Position numbers and translations under genes: made by a program
Shown here: positions 1 through 12,885 of the stretch, piece by piece
Numbering within the stretch: position 1 is the stretch's first letter
Layout of the letters: each line of letters begins with the position of its first letter
Notes under the pieces: generated by a model
Databases searched by the model: none
What the model saw: only the letters and a program-made list of their open reading frames with translations
Told to the model about the DNA's origin: nothing
Origin: Bifidobacterium pluvialisilvae
GTDB lineage: Bacteria; Actinomycetota; Actinomycetes; Actinomycetales; Bifidobacteriaceae
Direction: 5' to 3'
Length of the DNA: 64,000 nucleotides
NCBI RefSeq assembly: GCF_019331695.1
Contig: NZ_JAHBBI010000007.1
Span: 1-64,000 of the forward strand

Positions 1-447
1 GAACAAGCCAACCCGAAAAGTCAAGCACCCCGCCGGATTAACACCCAAAACGTTAATCACACCCCGACACGCAAGACCGGAGAACACCTCACCACGGATT
101 TAAGACCCACGTTTTGACCCTTAACCCAAAACGGCGGAAAGACACCACAAACCGGGAGCAACGGGGATATCGGCACGGAATCTCCGGGTGGAATGGCTGT
201 TTTGGCTGGGGTTGACGAGTGAGATAGGAAGGCGATTGGCTGCCATCCCACATATAGGGAACGTTTATAAAAATTTGGGAGCAATGCGCATGCGCACGGT
301 CCAATGGGTTGTACGATGAATATCGGCGATTGGTTCAGCGATGAAACCAATCCATAAACCGCATATAACTGAACGAACCCTGACCGAACACGTCCATGAC
401 GGGACGCGCCCGGCCGAGGCAAGACCAACCACTCAAAGGAGAACACG
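1..447. other. Leader region before fucO, no gene
   Basis: I see no credible gene here; the open frames on both strands lack a ribosome binding site and family features. The region holds short inverted repeats, including GATTAAC/GTTAATC near 35-57, a self-complementary TGCGCATGCGCA near 283, and GATTGGTT/AACCAATC at 328-352. These are candidate regulatory sites for the downstream lactaldehyde reductase. The window may begin inside a longer intergenic region. Confidence 0.6.
328..352. promoter_or_regulatory. Inverted repeat upstream of fucO
   Basis: GATTGGTT and AACCAATC form 8-bp arms separated by 9 bp, about 95 bp before the fucO start. This could be a regulator site or a leader hairpin. 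There is no direct evidence for which protein would bind it. Confidence 0.3.
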
Positions 448-1599
<1,152 letters not shown>

Positions 1600-1963
1600 T
1601 CTGACTCCCTGTCATCCTGAGCCGGAGTCGCGGCACCCACTTTGTCATCCTGAGTGGAGTCGCGGCATCTGCTTCGTCATCCTGAGCGGAGTCCGTAAGG
1701 ACGAAGTCGAAGGATCTTGTCCGCATTTTGGATTATGCGTCGAGATCCTTCGACTCGCTCCGCTCGCTCAGGATGACAGACAAGGGGAGCGTTTGCTCAG
1801 GCTGACCAAACATGGGGGAGTGTTTGCCTGGGATGGCAAAGTAGAGGGGCGATCGGTGGAAAGCCGATGGTGGTGGTCTGTGCTGCAGAGTGTCCAGCCA
1901 CCCCCGGTCTCGACTTCGTCGAGCCAGCCCCCGTCAGCGGGGGCAAGCCAACTCGAACATCCC
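1600..1963. other. Convergent intergenic region with REP-like repeats
   Basis: Between fucO and the convergent glycosyltransferase lie three forward copies of a TCATCCTGAG-type repeat, one reverse copy, and a short GC-rich palindromic segment (CCCCCGTCAGCGGGGG near 1926). No gene is supported. The region probably ends transcription from both sides, though no T-tract terminator is clear. Confidence 0.6.
1611..1780. repeat. TCATCCTGAGC repeat cluster A1
   Basis: GTCATCCTGAG appears at 1611, near 1644 and near 1676, followed by a reverse-complement copy ending in CTCAGGATGACAG at 1780. The last forward copy and the reverse copy can pair over about 35 bp including GTCGAAGGATCT. Repeats of this type are widespread in bacterial genomes, and clusters A2 and A3 are of the same family. 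Confidence 0.8.
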
Positions 1964-2920
1964 TTACTCGTGCTTCTCGTCGTACTCCTCGTCGGTGGGG
2001 GTCTCGTCGTAGAGCTCGTGCCCTTCCTTTTCGGCGAGTTCCATCTGCTCGTTGATCCACGCCGCCTCGGCCGGGTTGATGTCAGCCGTGTTCAGCACCT
2101 TCTGCCACACGGGATAGAACAGGTGCATCACCGGATACATGGCGGTGAACAGGATCTCCGGCTTGTGTTTGCGCCAATGCTGCGGATGCGCGTCGAACGT
2201 GTTCTTGAACCGTCGCATGTAGTTGCGGAACGAGCCCAGCGACGTGTCCATGCGGCGGGCGCTCATGCCGGCGATCATGCGCGGCGAGTACACGGTCTTC
2301 AGCCCCTTGCCGATGAGATGCAGCGACACGTCGATGTCCTCGTGCATCACGTCGGCCTTGTCGCGGCACACCTCGTCGGCTATTTGGCGCCATGCGGTGG
2401 CGCGGATGGCCATGTTCGAGCCGAACAGCAGCGGCTGGCTGCCGTCCGCACGGTAGATGCGTTTGCGGATGGAGTTGTCGCCTTTGAGGCCGAAGCGTCG
2501 CGACGGCATGTCGTAGTACATGACCGGGCCGGTGGCCCCCATGGCAGACGGGTCCTCGGTGAAGATGCCGGAGACGACCTCCACCCAGTCGGGCTTGATC
2601 ATGCAGTCGGCGTCGAACCTGCCGAGGATGTCGCCGGTCGCATGGTTGAGGCCGTAGTTGCGGGTCGGAATCAGGCCCTGCTCATCGTTCTGGTCGAGAA
2701 GGATGACGTTGTCGTCGGGATGGTCCTCGATGAACCTCTTCACGATGGCGGCGGTGTTGTCGGTCGAACGGTTGTTGACCACGATCACTTCATGGGGGCG
2801 AACCGTCTGCCGGGTGGCGTTGAGCAGGCAGTCGGCGATTCTCTCTTCTTCATTCCATGCCGGAATCACAATCGAAACGGTAAGCACGTCTTCAGGATAC
2901 GCGGGACCGGGGATTCGCAC
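1964..2920 (-). CDS. Family 2 glycosyltransferase
   Basis: This is a soluble-type GT-A fold glycosyltransferase of 318 residues. The N-terminal strand SIVIPAWNEEE, the VVNNRSTDNT nucleotide-binding segment, the metal-binding DAD in GRFDADC near residue 120, and MHEDIDVS in the acceptor half are all present. The C-terminus is acidic (DETPTDEEYDEKHE). Donor and acceptor cannot be read from sequence; cell-envelope polysaccharide or glycolipid synthesis is likely. It is divergent from the AI-2E-type exporter, with about 50 bp between them. The start is GTG with GGGGAC upstream; a second GTG at 2887, directly before the first strand, is an alternative. Confidence 0.8.
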   Translation of the reverse strand: MRIPGPAYPEDVLTVSIVIPAWNEEERIADCLLNATRQTVRPHEVIVVNNRSTDNTAAIVKRFIEDHPDDNVILLDQNDEQGLIPTRNYGLNHATGDILGRFDADCMIKPDWVEVVSGIFTEDPSAMGATGPVMYYDMPSRRFGLKGDNSIRKRIYRADGSQPLLFGSNMAIRATAWRQIADEVCRDKADVMHEDIDVSLHLIGKGLKTVYSPRMIAGMSARRMDTSLGSFRNYMRRFKNTFDAHPQHWRKHKPEILFTAMYPVMHLFYPVWQKVLNTADINPAEAAWINEQMELAEKEGHELYDETPTDEEYDEKHE

Positions 2921-2971
2921 ACCGTCCCCGTGCGTATCGGGACGAGGCGTTTGTCATCTCTCGCGTGAATA

Positions 2972-4540
2972 ATGACGTCTATGAGTGAACGGCAGGATGA
3001 ACGTTTCGATCTCGCGGCGGTGTTCCCCGGCAAGGGCGATCCCCGGCGGCCTCCCGAATGGTTCGGCCGTGGGCTGCTGTATACGGCGATCGCCGTGTTC
3101 GCCGCGTATTTCGTATGGACCACGTGGGACAAGGTCAGTTCGATCGTCCTGTACGTCGTCATCTCGATGTTCATCGCGCTGGCCGTGGAGCCGGTGGTCC
3201 GGTGGCTGGTCATCCACGGATGGCGTCGCGGCGTCGCCTCGGGCGTCACGCTCGTCTCGCTGGTCATCATCCTCGCCGGGCTGCTCACGCTGTTCGGCAA
3301 CATGTTCGTGCAGCAGCTCGTCGGCATGGTCAAAAGCCTTCCCGGCCTGTACACGCAGATCGTCGACGTCATCGAACGGCAGTTCCATACGAAACTCGAC
3401 CTGGAGGCGCTGGGCGCGGAGGTGTTCAAGAACCTCCAGACCAGCACCGTCACCAACTTCGCCAACCAGGCGCTGAGCACCACGTTCTCCCTGCTCAACG
3501 CGTTGCTCGGCATCATGACGGTGATGCTCGTGACGTACTACATCTCCGCGGCGTTCCCCGCCATGCGCCGAAGCCTGTGCCAGTGGATCGCGCCCAAGAG
3601 CCAGGAACGCTTCCTTGTGGTGTGGACGGTCGTCCAGGACCAGATCTCGAACTTCCTGTACAGCCGCATCATCCTCGCGGCGATCTCCAGCGTCTGCATG
3701 TCCATATTCATGATGAGCCTGAACATCCCGTACTGGCTGCCGCTGTCGGTGTTCTGCGGCCTGGTCTCGCAGTTCATCCCGACCGTGGGCACGTACATCG
3801 GCGGCGCGCTGCCGGTCGTCTCCGCGTGGGGCACCAACGGCGTCAAATACGCGCTGTTCGTGCTCGTCTACATCGTCGTCTACCAGCAGATCGAGAATCT
3901 GATCCTCTCGCCGGCCATCTCCCAGCGGACGATGGATCTCAACCCGGCCATCGCGTTCCTCGCCGTGCTGGCGCTCGGCTCGGTGTTCGGCGCGCTGGGC
4001 GCGTTCCTCGCGCTGCCGTTGACGGCCAGCTTCCAGGCCGTGTTCAAGGCGTACACGAAGCGGTACGAGCTCATCGACTCGCCGTTGCTGTCCGATCCGA
4101 AGCCGGTCAAGAAGTCGACGATGGTCAAGGGCGTGGAGGCGTTCAACGAGCATGTGGTCAAGCCGATGAGCGACCATATGCCGCGTGCGGCAAAGGGGTC
4201 GAGCGCGCGCGTGCGCACGCACGACGCCACGGTGAGCCGCGAACTCGATTACGCGCACAATCGTCTGGAGACCTACGCCACGAGCGAGGAGCTTGACGAA
4301 TCGCAGACCGTGGCGATCCCGAAGAACTCCGTGACGCCGGCGTCCGGCGGCAAGCCCGACCTGAATCATGATGACGACGCCTCCGTCGTCGCCGATGTCG
4401 TCGCGGGGAACGACAATACCAACTCGAACGATACGACATCGTCGGACGATGCGACGTCGGACGATGCCGACGTCGCGGGGAACGAGACGACGTCCGATGA
4501 CAAGACGACCGGCCGTAGTGCCAGGGAGGAGTGGCGCTAG
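2972..4540 (+). CDS. AI-2E family membrane transporter
   Basis: This polytopic inner-membrane protein of the AI-2E/YdiK/PerM family has 522 residues. Two hydrophobic segments near residues 32-80 precede an amphipathic domain (about 110-170), then a block of five or six membrane helices to about residue 355, as is normal for the family. The last 160 residues are hydrophilic and rich in Asp, Thr and Ser, a cytoplasmic tail longer than in most relatives. The family exports small molecules or ions; the substrate is not predictable. The stop directly abuts the next glycosyltransferase, so the two are probably cotranscribed. ATG at 2981 is an alternative start; neither has a clear Shine-Dalgarno. 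Confidence 0.85.
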   Translation: MTSMSERQDERFDLAAVFPGKGDPRRPPEWFGRGLLYTAIAVFAAYFVWTTWDKVSSIVLYVVISMFIALAVEPVVRWLVIHGWRRGVASGVTLVSLVIILAGLLTLFGNMFVQQLVGMVKSLPGLYTQIVDVIERQFHTKLDLEALGAEVFKNLQTSTVTNFANQALSTTFSLLNALLGIMTVMLVTYYISAAFPAMRRSLCQWIAPKSQERFLVVWTVVQDQISNFLYSRIILAAISSVCMSIFMMSLNIPYWLPLSVFCGLVSQFIPTVGTYIGGALPVVSAWGTNGVKYALFVLVYIVVYQQIENLILSPAISQRTMDLNPAIAFLAVLALGSVFGALGAFLALPLTASFQAVFKAYTKRYELIDSPLLSDPKPVKKSTMVKGVEAFNEHVVKPMSDHMPRAAKGSSARVRTHDATVSRELDYAHNRLETYATSEELDESQTVAIPKNSVTPASGGKPDLNHDDDASVVADVVAGNDNTNSNDTTSSDDATSDDADVAGNETTSDDKTTGRSAREEWR

Positions 4541-5767
4541 ATGGCCCTGCTTGCTTTCATCGACATATTGCTGGGTGTGGTGGGCACCGTCGGCATGGTC
4601 TACCAGGTGGTGTGCGTGCTGGCGTCGTTCACAGCCAAGCCCCGGAAATTCCCCGAGGCCCCACGGGACAAACGGTATGCCGTGCTGATTTCCGCCCGCA
4701 ACGAGGAGCAGGTGGTCGGCAACCTCATCGACTGCATCCAGAACCAGACGTATCCGAGCGGGCTCATCGACATCTGGATGGTGGCCGACAACTGCACCGA
4801 CGACACGGCCGGACTGGCGCGACGCAAGGGATGCCATGTGATCGAACGCTTCGACCAGACGCAGATCGGCAAAGGCTACGCCCTGACGTTCCTGCTCAAC
4901 CGCATGATCGACTCGGGGGCGAGCAAACGGTACGATGCGTTCTTCGTGTTCGACGCCGACAACAAGCTCGACAGGGAGTACTTCGCGCAGATGAACAACG
5001 CGTTCCAGTCGGGCTTCAAGATCCTCACCAGCTTCCGCAACTCCGTGAACTTCGACGACAATTGGGTCTCCTCCGGCTCCGCCCTCTGGTTCGTGAGGGA
5101 GTCGAGGTTCCTCAACAACTCGCGCATGATCTTCGGCTCCAGCTGCCACGTGGGCGGCACCGGATTCATGTTCTCCAGGGAGATCATGGAACGCAACAGC
5201 GGATGGAAGTTCCACCTGCTCACCGAGGACCTGGAATTCACCATGGACTCCATCCTGCACGGCGACCGCATCGGCTACTGCGGCACCGCCATCCTCTACG
5301 ACGAGCAGCCGGTGACGTTCAAGCAGAGCTGGCGGCAGCGCCTGCGCTGGTCCCGCGGCTTCCTGCAGGTGTTCCGCTACTACGGGCCGGCGCTGGTGCG
5401 ACGCGCCATCAAGGAACGTGACTTCTCCTGCGTGGACCTGACGCTGCTCATCTGCCCGTTCACCGCGCTGTCGGTGATTCGCACCGTGCTGGCCGGCGTG
5501 TTCATCGCGCTCGGGTTCGTGTCGCTGCAGAGCCAGCTCGACTCCATGAACATGTGGATCGTCGGCGGCGTGGCATCTGTGCTCGGCATGATGCTGCTCG
5601 CGGCCATCACCTGCATCGCCGAACGCGACAAGATCGACGCCACGAACAAGGAGCTCGTGGCCTACTGCCTGAGCTTCCCCATCTACCTGCTCAGCTACAT
5701 CCCCATCTCCTTCCAGGCCATGTTCTCCAAGCCGGGATGGAAGCCCATCGAGCACCGCGGTCACTGA
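4541..5767 (+). CDS. Membrane-anchored family 2 glycosyltransferase
   Basis: The 408-residue protein has an N-terminal membrane helix, a GT-A domain and three C-terminal membrane helices. The motifs ISARNEE, FDADNK (metal-binding DxD), LTEDLEF and QRLRWSRG match the D, DxD, TED and QxxRW set of processive beta-glycosyltransferases related to cellulose and hyaluronan synthases. It probably links sugar transfer to polymer or glycolipid export at the membrane. The ATG follows the stop of the AI-2E gene with no gap, and the AGGAGTGG inside that gene end serves as ribosome binding site, which suggests translational coupling. The product is unknown. Confidence 0.85.
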   Translation: MALLAFIDILLGVVGTVGMVYQVVCVLASFTAKPRKFPEAPRDKRYAVLISARNEEQVVGNLIDCIQNQTYPSGLIDIWMVADNCTDDTAGLARRKGCHVIERFDQTQIGKGYALTFLLNRMIDSGASKRYDAFFVFDADNKLDREYFAQMNNAFQSGFKILTSFRNSVNFDDNWVSSGSALWFVRESRFLNNSRMIFGSSCHVGGTGFMFSREIMERNSGWKFHLLTEDLEFTMDSILHGDRIGYCGTAILYDEQPVTFKQSWRQRLRWSRGFLQVFRYYGPALVRRAIKERDFSCVDLTLLICPFTALSVIRTVLAGVFIALGFVSLQSQLDSMNMWIVGGVASVLGMMLLAAITCIAERDKIDATNKELVAYCLSFPIYLLSYIPISFQAMFSKPGWKPIEHRGH

Positions 5768-5833
5768 CGGCGGTAAGCTGGTTGGGCGACAACGCTTGAC
5801 ATCCGAACGAATCGAACGAAGCGAGGCAAGGCC

Positions 5834-7321
5834 GTGACCGAATCGGCAATCGACTCAGGGACCTCAATGGCGGCGAGGCCGTCCCGGCGCGCGGCGCGTC
5901 TGCAGCGGCGCCGGGTGGCGCGACGCAAATGGGTGGTGGCGGCCAGCGCCGTCATCACCGTGGCACTGGGACTCGGCTACGCGGTCGCCGACGCCTACGA
6001 CATCGCGCCGGGGCCGCTGAGCCTGGAGCCGGCACGGACCGTGCGGTTCCCGCAGGCGGCGTCCGCCGTGGCCGCCAAGCCGCTGGTCGGCGCGGTCGGC
6101 GAGGGGAAGGGCATCGACACGGCCGGAGCCACGGCCCTGGTCGACAAATTCGCCAAAGCCAAGGGCGTCGGCAAGGACTTCTCCATCATCATCGCCGACG
6201 CGCAGGGCAAGCCGGTCGTGGAACGCAACCAGGGCGTCGCGCGCGAACCCGCCTCCACGATGAAGACCCTCACCGCGTTCGCCGCCACCGCCAGCCTCGA
6301 CATGTCGTCCACCCTCGACACCGAGACCTATCTCGACGGCGACACCCTCGTGCTCAAAGGCAACGGCGACATGCTGCTCGGCGAAGGAACCGACGACGCA
6401 CGGCACATCAACGGACGTGCCGGCGTGGCCACGCTGGCGCAGCGTACCGCCAAGGCGTTGAAGGCCAAGGGCGTCTCCACGGTGTCGGTGGCCTACGACG
6501 ACTCGCTGTTCGGTTCCAAACGGTTCCCCGACACCATCGCCGAGAACAACGAGGGCAACGACATGCTCTACGCGGCGCCGATGTCGTCCATGGCCATCGA
6601 CGAGGGACGCAACTGGAGCGGCACGACCAAGCCGTCCGACCCCGACGTCGAATCGGCGTTCCCCACGCGGTTCGCGGACTCCGCGGCGAAGACGGCCGAG
6701 ACGTTCACGGCCCAGCTCAAACGGCAGGGCATCACCGTCAACGGCGGCATCGCCAAGGGCACGGCCCCCTCGGGCAAGCCCATCGCCTCGGTCAGCTCCG
6801 CCCGACTCAGCGAGATCATGGCCTTCATGCTCAGGAACTCCGACAACACGGAAGCCGAGCTGTTCGGCCGCCTCACCGCCCTGAAGACCGGCCAGGACAA
6901 CTCGCCGGAAGGCGCCGCCGCCGCGGTGAAGGCCGCGCTGGAGAAAGCGGGCATCGACACGACGGGCATCCGCATCGCCGACTGCTCCGGGCTCTCCGCC
7001 GGATCCAGGCTCACCGCCACCACCCTCATGCAGGTGCAGGCCAAATACATCGAGACCGGCGACACCACCGCCCCGGCGAGCGAAGGCCTCGCGGTCAGCG
7101 GGCTTTCCGGCACCGCGGCGAAACGCAACATCGCCAGATCCGCCGCCGGGCTCGTGCGGCTCAAGACCGGCACGCTCGGCAGCGTGACCTCCATGACCGG
7201 CAACGTCTCCCGGACCTCGGGCGGTACCCTCGTGTTCGCCGTCATCGTCAACAATCCCGAGAACATGTGGGAAGCCATACTCGCGGTCGACGACCTCGTC
7301 GGCCACCTGCCGGAGCTGTGA
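5834..7321 (+). CDS. dacB: D-alanyl-D-alanine carboxypeptidase/endopeptidase (PBP4 type)
   Basis: This is a penicillin-binding protein of peptidase family S13 that trims peptidoglycan stem peptides outside the membrane. After a basic N-terminus (RRAARLQRRRVARRKW), one hydrophobic segment near residues 37-60 acts as signal anchor. The catalytic set is complete: the SxxK serine in PASTMK near residue 141, SDN near 336, and KTG in RLKTGTLG near 442. The start is GTG with AGGCAAGG upstream. The stop lies one base before tilS, so it leads a tilS-hpt-ftsH-folE run, as in many actinobacteria. Length (495 residues) is normal. Confidence 0.9.
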   Translation: MTESAIDSGTSMAARPSRRAARLQRRRVARRKWVVAASAVITVALGLGYAVADAYDIAPGPLSLEPARTVRFPQAASAVAAKPLVGAVGEGKGIDTAGATALVDKFAKAKGVGKDFSIIIADAQGKPVVERNQGVAREPASTMKTLTAFAATASLDMSSTLDTETYLDGDTLVLKGNGDMLLGEGTDDARHINGRAGVATLAQRTAKALKAKGVSTVSVAYDDSLFGSKRFPDTIAENNEGNDMLYAAPMSSMAIDEGRNWSGTTKPSDPDVESAFPTRFADSAAKTAETFTAQLKRQGITVNGGIAKGTAPSGKPIASVSSARLSEIMAFMLRNSDNTEAELFGRLTALKTGQDNSPEGAAAAVKAALEKAGIDTTGIRIADCSGLSAGSRLTATTLMQVQAKYIETGDTTAPASEGLAVSGLSGTAAKRNIARSAAGLVRLKTGTLGSVTSMTGNVSRTSGGTLVFAVIVNNPENMWEAILAVDDLVGHLPEL

Positions 7322-7322
7322 C

Positions 7323-8447
7323 ATGACCTACACGCCCACACTGCGACAAGCCATCGGCGAGGTGCGCCGCAACCTTGAATCCATCGGCGTCACCCGACAG
7401 TCCCCACGCCTGCGCGAACACGGCGACCACACGCCCGAGCCCGACGCCCCGCTGGTACTCGTCGCATGCTCGGGCGGACGCGATTCGCTCGCCCTCGCAT
7501 CCGTCGCCGCCACCGTATGCGGCACCCTCGGCGTACGCTGCGGCGCCGTGATCGTGGACCACGCCCTCATCGCCGGCTCGGCCAATGTGGCCGCAGAAGC
7601 CGCCGAACGCTGTCGCGGTTTCGGCATGGAGCCGGTCGTCGTGCGCCGCGTCGTCGTGCGCCCCACCGGAGCCGGCACCGAGGCGGACGCCCGCAGCGTG
7701 CGATACCAGGCGCTCATCGACGCCGCGAAAGCACACGGCGCCGCCACCGTGCTCCTCGCCCACACGCGTGACGACCAGGCCGAAACCGTGCTGCTCGGAC
7801 TGCTGCGTACCGTGGGCCTCGACGCGCTCGCCGGCATGCCGGCGTCGATAACGCGCGACGGCGTGCTCTTCTCCCGCCCGTTCCTCGCCCTCACCCGCGC
7901 GCAGACCACGGAGATCTGCGAGAGCCGCGGCATCACCTGGTGGGATGATCCCACCAACGGCGACCTCGCCGACGAGGGAGGGCTCTCCACCGACCTGCCG
8001 CTGCGTTCCCGCATACGGCAGGCGCTCCTGCCGTACCTCGTTCATCTGACCGACGCGGACACCGTGGGCCATCTGGCCCGCAGCGCGCAGTTCGCCCAGC
8101 GGGACAAGGACTATCTGGATTCGCAGGCCGACCGGCTGTACCGTCGGTCCGTTACGTTCAACGACGATGACGGGAAGACCCGTGACGCGGGCCGTTCCGG
8201 GCACTGGCTGGCCCGCATCGACGCGCGCGAGCTGGCCGGGCAGCATCCGGCCATGCGAAGCCGCGTCATCGCACGCACGCTCGCCGCATGCGGCGCCGGC
8301 ACGTCGTCGCGGCACGTCGACGCCATCGACGCGCTCGTCGCCGACTGGCACGGCCAGGGCGCCGTGCGTCTTTCCAGTTCGCATTCAGCGTTCCGTCAGG
8401 GTCACGTCATTCTCGTGTGCCATGATAGAGTGCATGAAAATCGCTGA
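7323..8447 (+). CDS. tilS: tRNA(Ile)-lysidine synthase
   Basis: TilS attaches lysine to C34 of the CAU-anticodon tRNA-Ile with ATP, so that AUA is read as isoleucine; it is essential in most bacteria. The PP-loop ATPase signature CSGGRDSLALAS is near residue 50, and the HTRDDQAETVLLGLLR motif follows near residue 142. At 374 residues it lacks most of the C-terminal domain of the E. coli enzyme, which is usual for actinobacteria. It starts one base after the dacB stop, and its end overlaps the start of hpt. Confidence 0.92.
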   Translation: MTYTPTLRQAIGEVRRNLESIGVTRQSPRLREHGDHTPEPDAPLVLVACSGGRDSLALASVAATVCGTLGVRCGAVIVDHALIAGSANVAAEAAERCRGFGMEPVVVRRVVVRPTGAGTEADARSVRYQALIDAAKAHGAATVLLAHTRDDQAETVLLGLLRTVGLDALAGMPASITRDGVLFSRPFLALTRAQTTEICESRGITWWDDPTNGDLADEGGLSTDLPLRSRIRQALLPYLVHLTDADTVGHLARSAQFAQRDKDYLDSQADRLYRRSVTFNDDDGKTRDAGRSGHWLARIDARELAGQHPAMRSRVIARTLAACGAGTSSRHVDAIDALVADWHGQGAVRLSSSHSAFRQGHVILVCHDRVHENR

Positions 8448-8996
8448 TATCCAGGACGACATCGCTGAGGAGCTCATCAGCAAAGAGCAGATCGATGCCA
8501 AGATACGAGAAGTGGCCGCCCAAGTGAGTCATGACTACGCCGGCAAGAACCCGTTGCTGGTGGCCGTGCTCAAGGGGGCCGTCAACACGCTGGCCGCGTT
8601 CTCACAGGCGCTGAGCATTCCCGTGACCATGGATTTCATGAGCCTTTCCAGCTACGGCTCGGGCACGGAATCCTCCGGCACCATCACCGTGCGCCAGGAC
8701 CTGTCGACGGATGTTCGCGGTCGGCACATTCTGATCGTCGAGGATATCATCGACTCGGGCATCACGCTGCACTGGCTGATCGGCGAGCTGAAGCGGCGGG
8801 GGGCGGCCTCCGTCGAGGTCTTCGCGCTGCTGGAGAAGCCGGCACGCCATGAAGTGCACATCGACGTGAAATACAGGGGATACGAGATTCCCGACAAGTT
8901 CGTCGTCGGCTTCGGTCTCGACTATGACGAGCGCTACAGGAACCTCGATTCCATCGCGGTGTTGAATCCCAAGGTGTATCAAGGAGAACAGCAACA

Positions 8997-9000
<4 letters not shown>
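8434..9000 (+). CDS. hpt: Hypoxanthine phosphoribosyltransferase
   Basis: The enzyme salvages hypoxanthine and guanine to IMP and GMP with PRPP. The PRPP-binding motif [10 protein letters not shown] is clear near residue 102, and VAVLKGA near residue 46 matches the pyrophosphate loop. I chose ATG 8434 (188 residues, starting MKIADIQDD), which matches the family N-terminus; ATG 8422 would add four residues. The start lies inside tilS, and the stop overlaps the ftsH start by four bases (ATGA), so the genes are translationally coupled. tilS-hpt-ftsH is a widely conserved order. Confidence 0.92.
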
Positions 9001-11122
<2,122 letters not shown>

Positions 11123-11123
<1 letters not shown>

Positions 11124-11692
11124 TGGCAGCATACGATGAGGAAGGCGTGCGCCGGGCCGTACGCCTCTACCTGAAATCCATTGGCGAGGATCCCGACCGC
11201 GAAGGCCTGCTCGACACCCCGGACCGCATCGCCCGCGCCTCGCGCGAGATCTTCGCCGGACTCCAGCAGGACCCCAAGGATGTGCTGTCCGCACGGTTCC
11301 GCGTGGACACCGAGGAGATGGTGCTCGTACGAGACATCGAACTCTATTCGGTGTGCGAGCATCACCTGCTCCCGTTCCACGGCGTGGCCCACGTGGGCTA
11401 CATCCCCTCCAAGGAGGGCGTGACCGGGCTGAGCAAGCTCGCCCGACTCGTCGAGGTGTACGCGCGGCGCCCGCAGGTGCAGGAACGGCTCACCCAGCAG
11501 ATAGCCGACGCGCTCATGGAGCACGTGGACGCCCGCGGCGTCATCGTCGTCACCGAATGCGAGCACCTGTGCATGTCGATGCGTGGCATCAAGAAGTCGC
11601 AGGCGCGCACGGTCACGTCCGCGGTGCGCGGCGTGCTCAGGAACCCCGCCACCCGCGCCGAGGCCATGAGCCTCATCTTCTCCCAGCACTGA
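11123..11692 (+). CDS. folE: GTP cyclohydrolase I
   Basis: FolE opens GTP to dihydroneopterin triphosphate, the first folate step. The ATG at 11123 overlaps the ftsH stop (TGATG) with GGAGGAG just upstream, giving 189 residues. Zinc and active-site residues are in [10 protein letters not shown] and [12 protein letters not shown], and the C-terminal hallmark [16 protein letters not shown] is intact. Together with folP and folB/folK downstream it makes most of the folate branch, interrupted only by repeat cluster A2 between folE and folP. Confidence 0.95.
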
Positions 11693-11719
11693 CGTGGAGA
11701 CGCGGATGCGTTCGTGGGG

Positions 11720-11849
11720 AAGATCCTTCGACTCCGTCGCTTCGCGACTCCGCTCAGGATGACAGAGGGAGGGGGCTCCGCACGTCATCCTGGGCGAGTG
11801 TTCACCCGCAACTGTCATCCTGAGCGAGCGAAGCGAGTCGAAGGATCCT
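11720..11849. repeat. TCATCCTGAGC repeat cluster A2
   Basis: A reverse copy (AGATCCTTCGACTC to CAGGATGACAG, near 11720-11763) is followed by a partial forward copy near 11781 and a full forward copy from about 11812 to 11849. The outer copies can pair into a long hairpin. It sits inside the folate operon, between folE and folP, where it could change mRNA stability or split transcription. Confidence 0.8.
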
Positions 11850-11923
11850 CCCGCCATCAGACAGCTCCCCGGCAAGGGGAGCTTTTGCACATTACGAGAA
11901 AACAGATCACAAGAAGGCACGGC

Positions 11924-12811
11924 ATGAGTGAATCAACCGATTTCAAGGCATTGCATGACTCCGACCGCACGCTCGTCATGGGCGTGCTCAACATCACCGA
12001 GGACTCGTTCTCGGACGGCGGACTGTGGCTCGACCCCGACAAGGCCCGCCGGCACGGTGCCGACATGATGGACGACGGTGCCGACATCATCGACATCGGC
12101 GCCGAATCCACGCGCCCCGGCGCCAAACGCGTCAGCGAATACGACGAGATGGCCCGCGTCACCGGCGCCGTCAAGGCGCTCATCGCCCATCCCGGCGCCG
12201 TGCTCTCCATCGACACCACGCGCGCGTCCGTCGCCTCAGCGGCCCTCGCCGAAGGTGCGCAGATCATCAACGACGTCTCCGGAGGCCGCCTCGACAAGGA
12301 GCTGCCGCACGTCGTCGCCGACCACGACTGCCTGTACATCGTGCAGCACTGGCGCGGCTGGCTCGCCGGCTCCCACGACGGAACGGCCCCCGACGCCGAC
12401 ACCTCCCACTACGAGCACGGCGTGCTTCACGACGTACGCGACGAACTCATGCGCCAGGTCGACGACGTCATCGCCGCCGGCGTCAAACCCGAACGCATCA
12501 TCATCGACCCCGGCCTCGGCTTCTCCAAGCCCGGCATCGAACACAACCTGCCGCTGCTCGCCGGCCTTGACGCCTTCAAGGTAACCGGATACCCCGTGCT
12601 CATCGGCCAATCCCGCAAGCGCTTCATCGGCGCCATGCTCGCCGAGGCCGGCATCGACGAGCCGACCATGGCCGACAAGGACGACGTCACCGCCGCCCTT
12701 TCCGCCCTCTGCGCCGAACACGGCGCATGGGCCGTGCGCGTCCACGACGTCCGCCGTTCCGTCGCCGCCGTCAAGGCGGGCGAACTCTGGAGGCGGTACG
12801 CCGCCGCCTAA
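11924..12811 (+). CDS. folP: Dihydropteroate synthase
   Basis: FolP condenses p-aminobenzoate with dihydropterin pyrophosphate and is the sulfonamide target. The pterin-site motifs are present: MGVLNITEDSFSDGG near residue 19, DIGAESTRPGA, DTTRASVA, INDVSGG and IDPGLGFSK. The ATG at 11924 (starting MSESTDF, 295 residues) fits the family length and follows AAGAAGG. An upstream extension of the frame crosses the repeat cluster and is unlikely to be coding. A variant Thr in DTTR replaces the more common Asp-Thr-Tyr run. Confidence 0.93.
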   Translation: MSESTDFKALHDSDRTLVMGVLNITEDSFSDGGLWLDPDKARRHGADMMDDGADIIDIGAESTRPGAKRVSEYDEMARVTGAVKALIAHPGAVLSIDTTRASVASAALAEGAQIINDVSGGRLDKELPHVVADHDCLYIVQHWRGWLAGSHDGTAPDADTSHYEHGVLHDVRDELMRQVDDVIAAGVKPERIIIDPGLGFSKPGIEHNLPLLAGLDAFKVTGYPVLIGQSRKRFIGAMLAEAGIDEPTMADKDDVTAALSALCAEHGAWAVRVHDVRRSVAAVKAGELWRRYAAA

Positions 12812-12885
12812 GCGGCCCGACCGCCCGCCGACCACCCGCTTAGGCCATTCGTCCCCCATCCCGACCCCACCAAAGGAACCAAACC

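Noticed and set aside
57-446. A 129-codon minus-strand frame before fucO
   Set aside because: No ribosome binding site, no motif, low hydrophobic pattern order; another frame overlaps. Probably not coding.
2954-5764. A 936-codon open frame on the minus strand
   Set aside because: It runs opposite to the AI-2E and glycosyltransferase genes, is rich in Arg, Asp and His and has no family motif.
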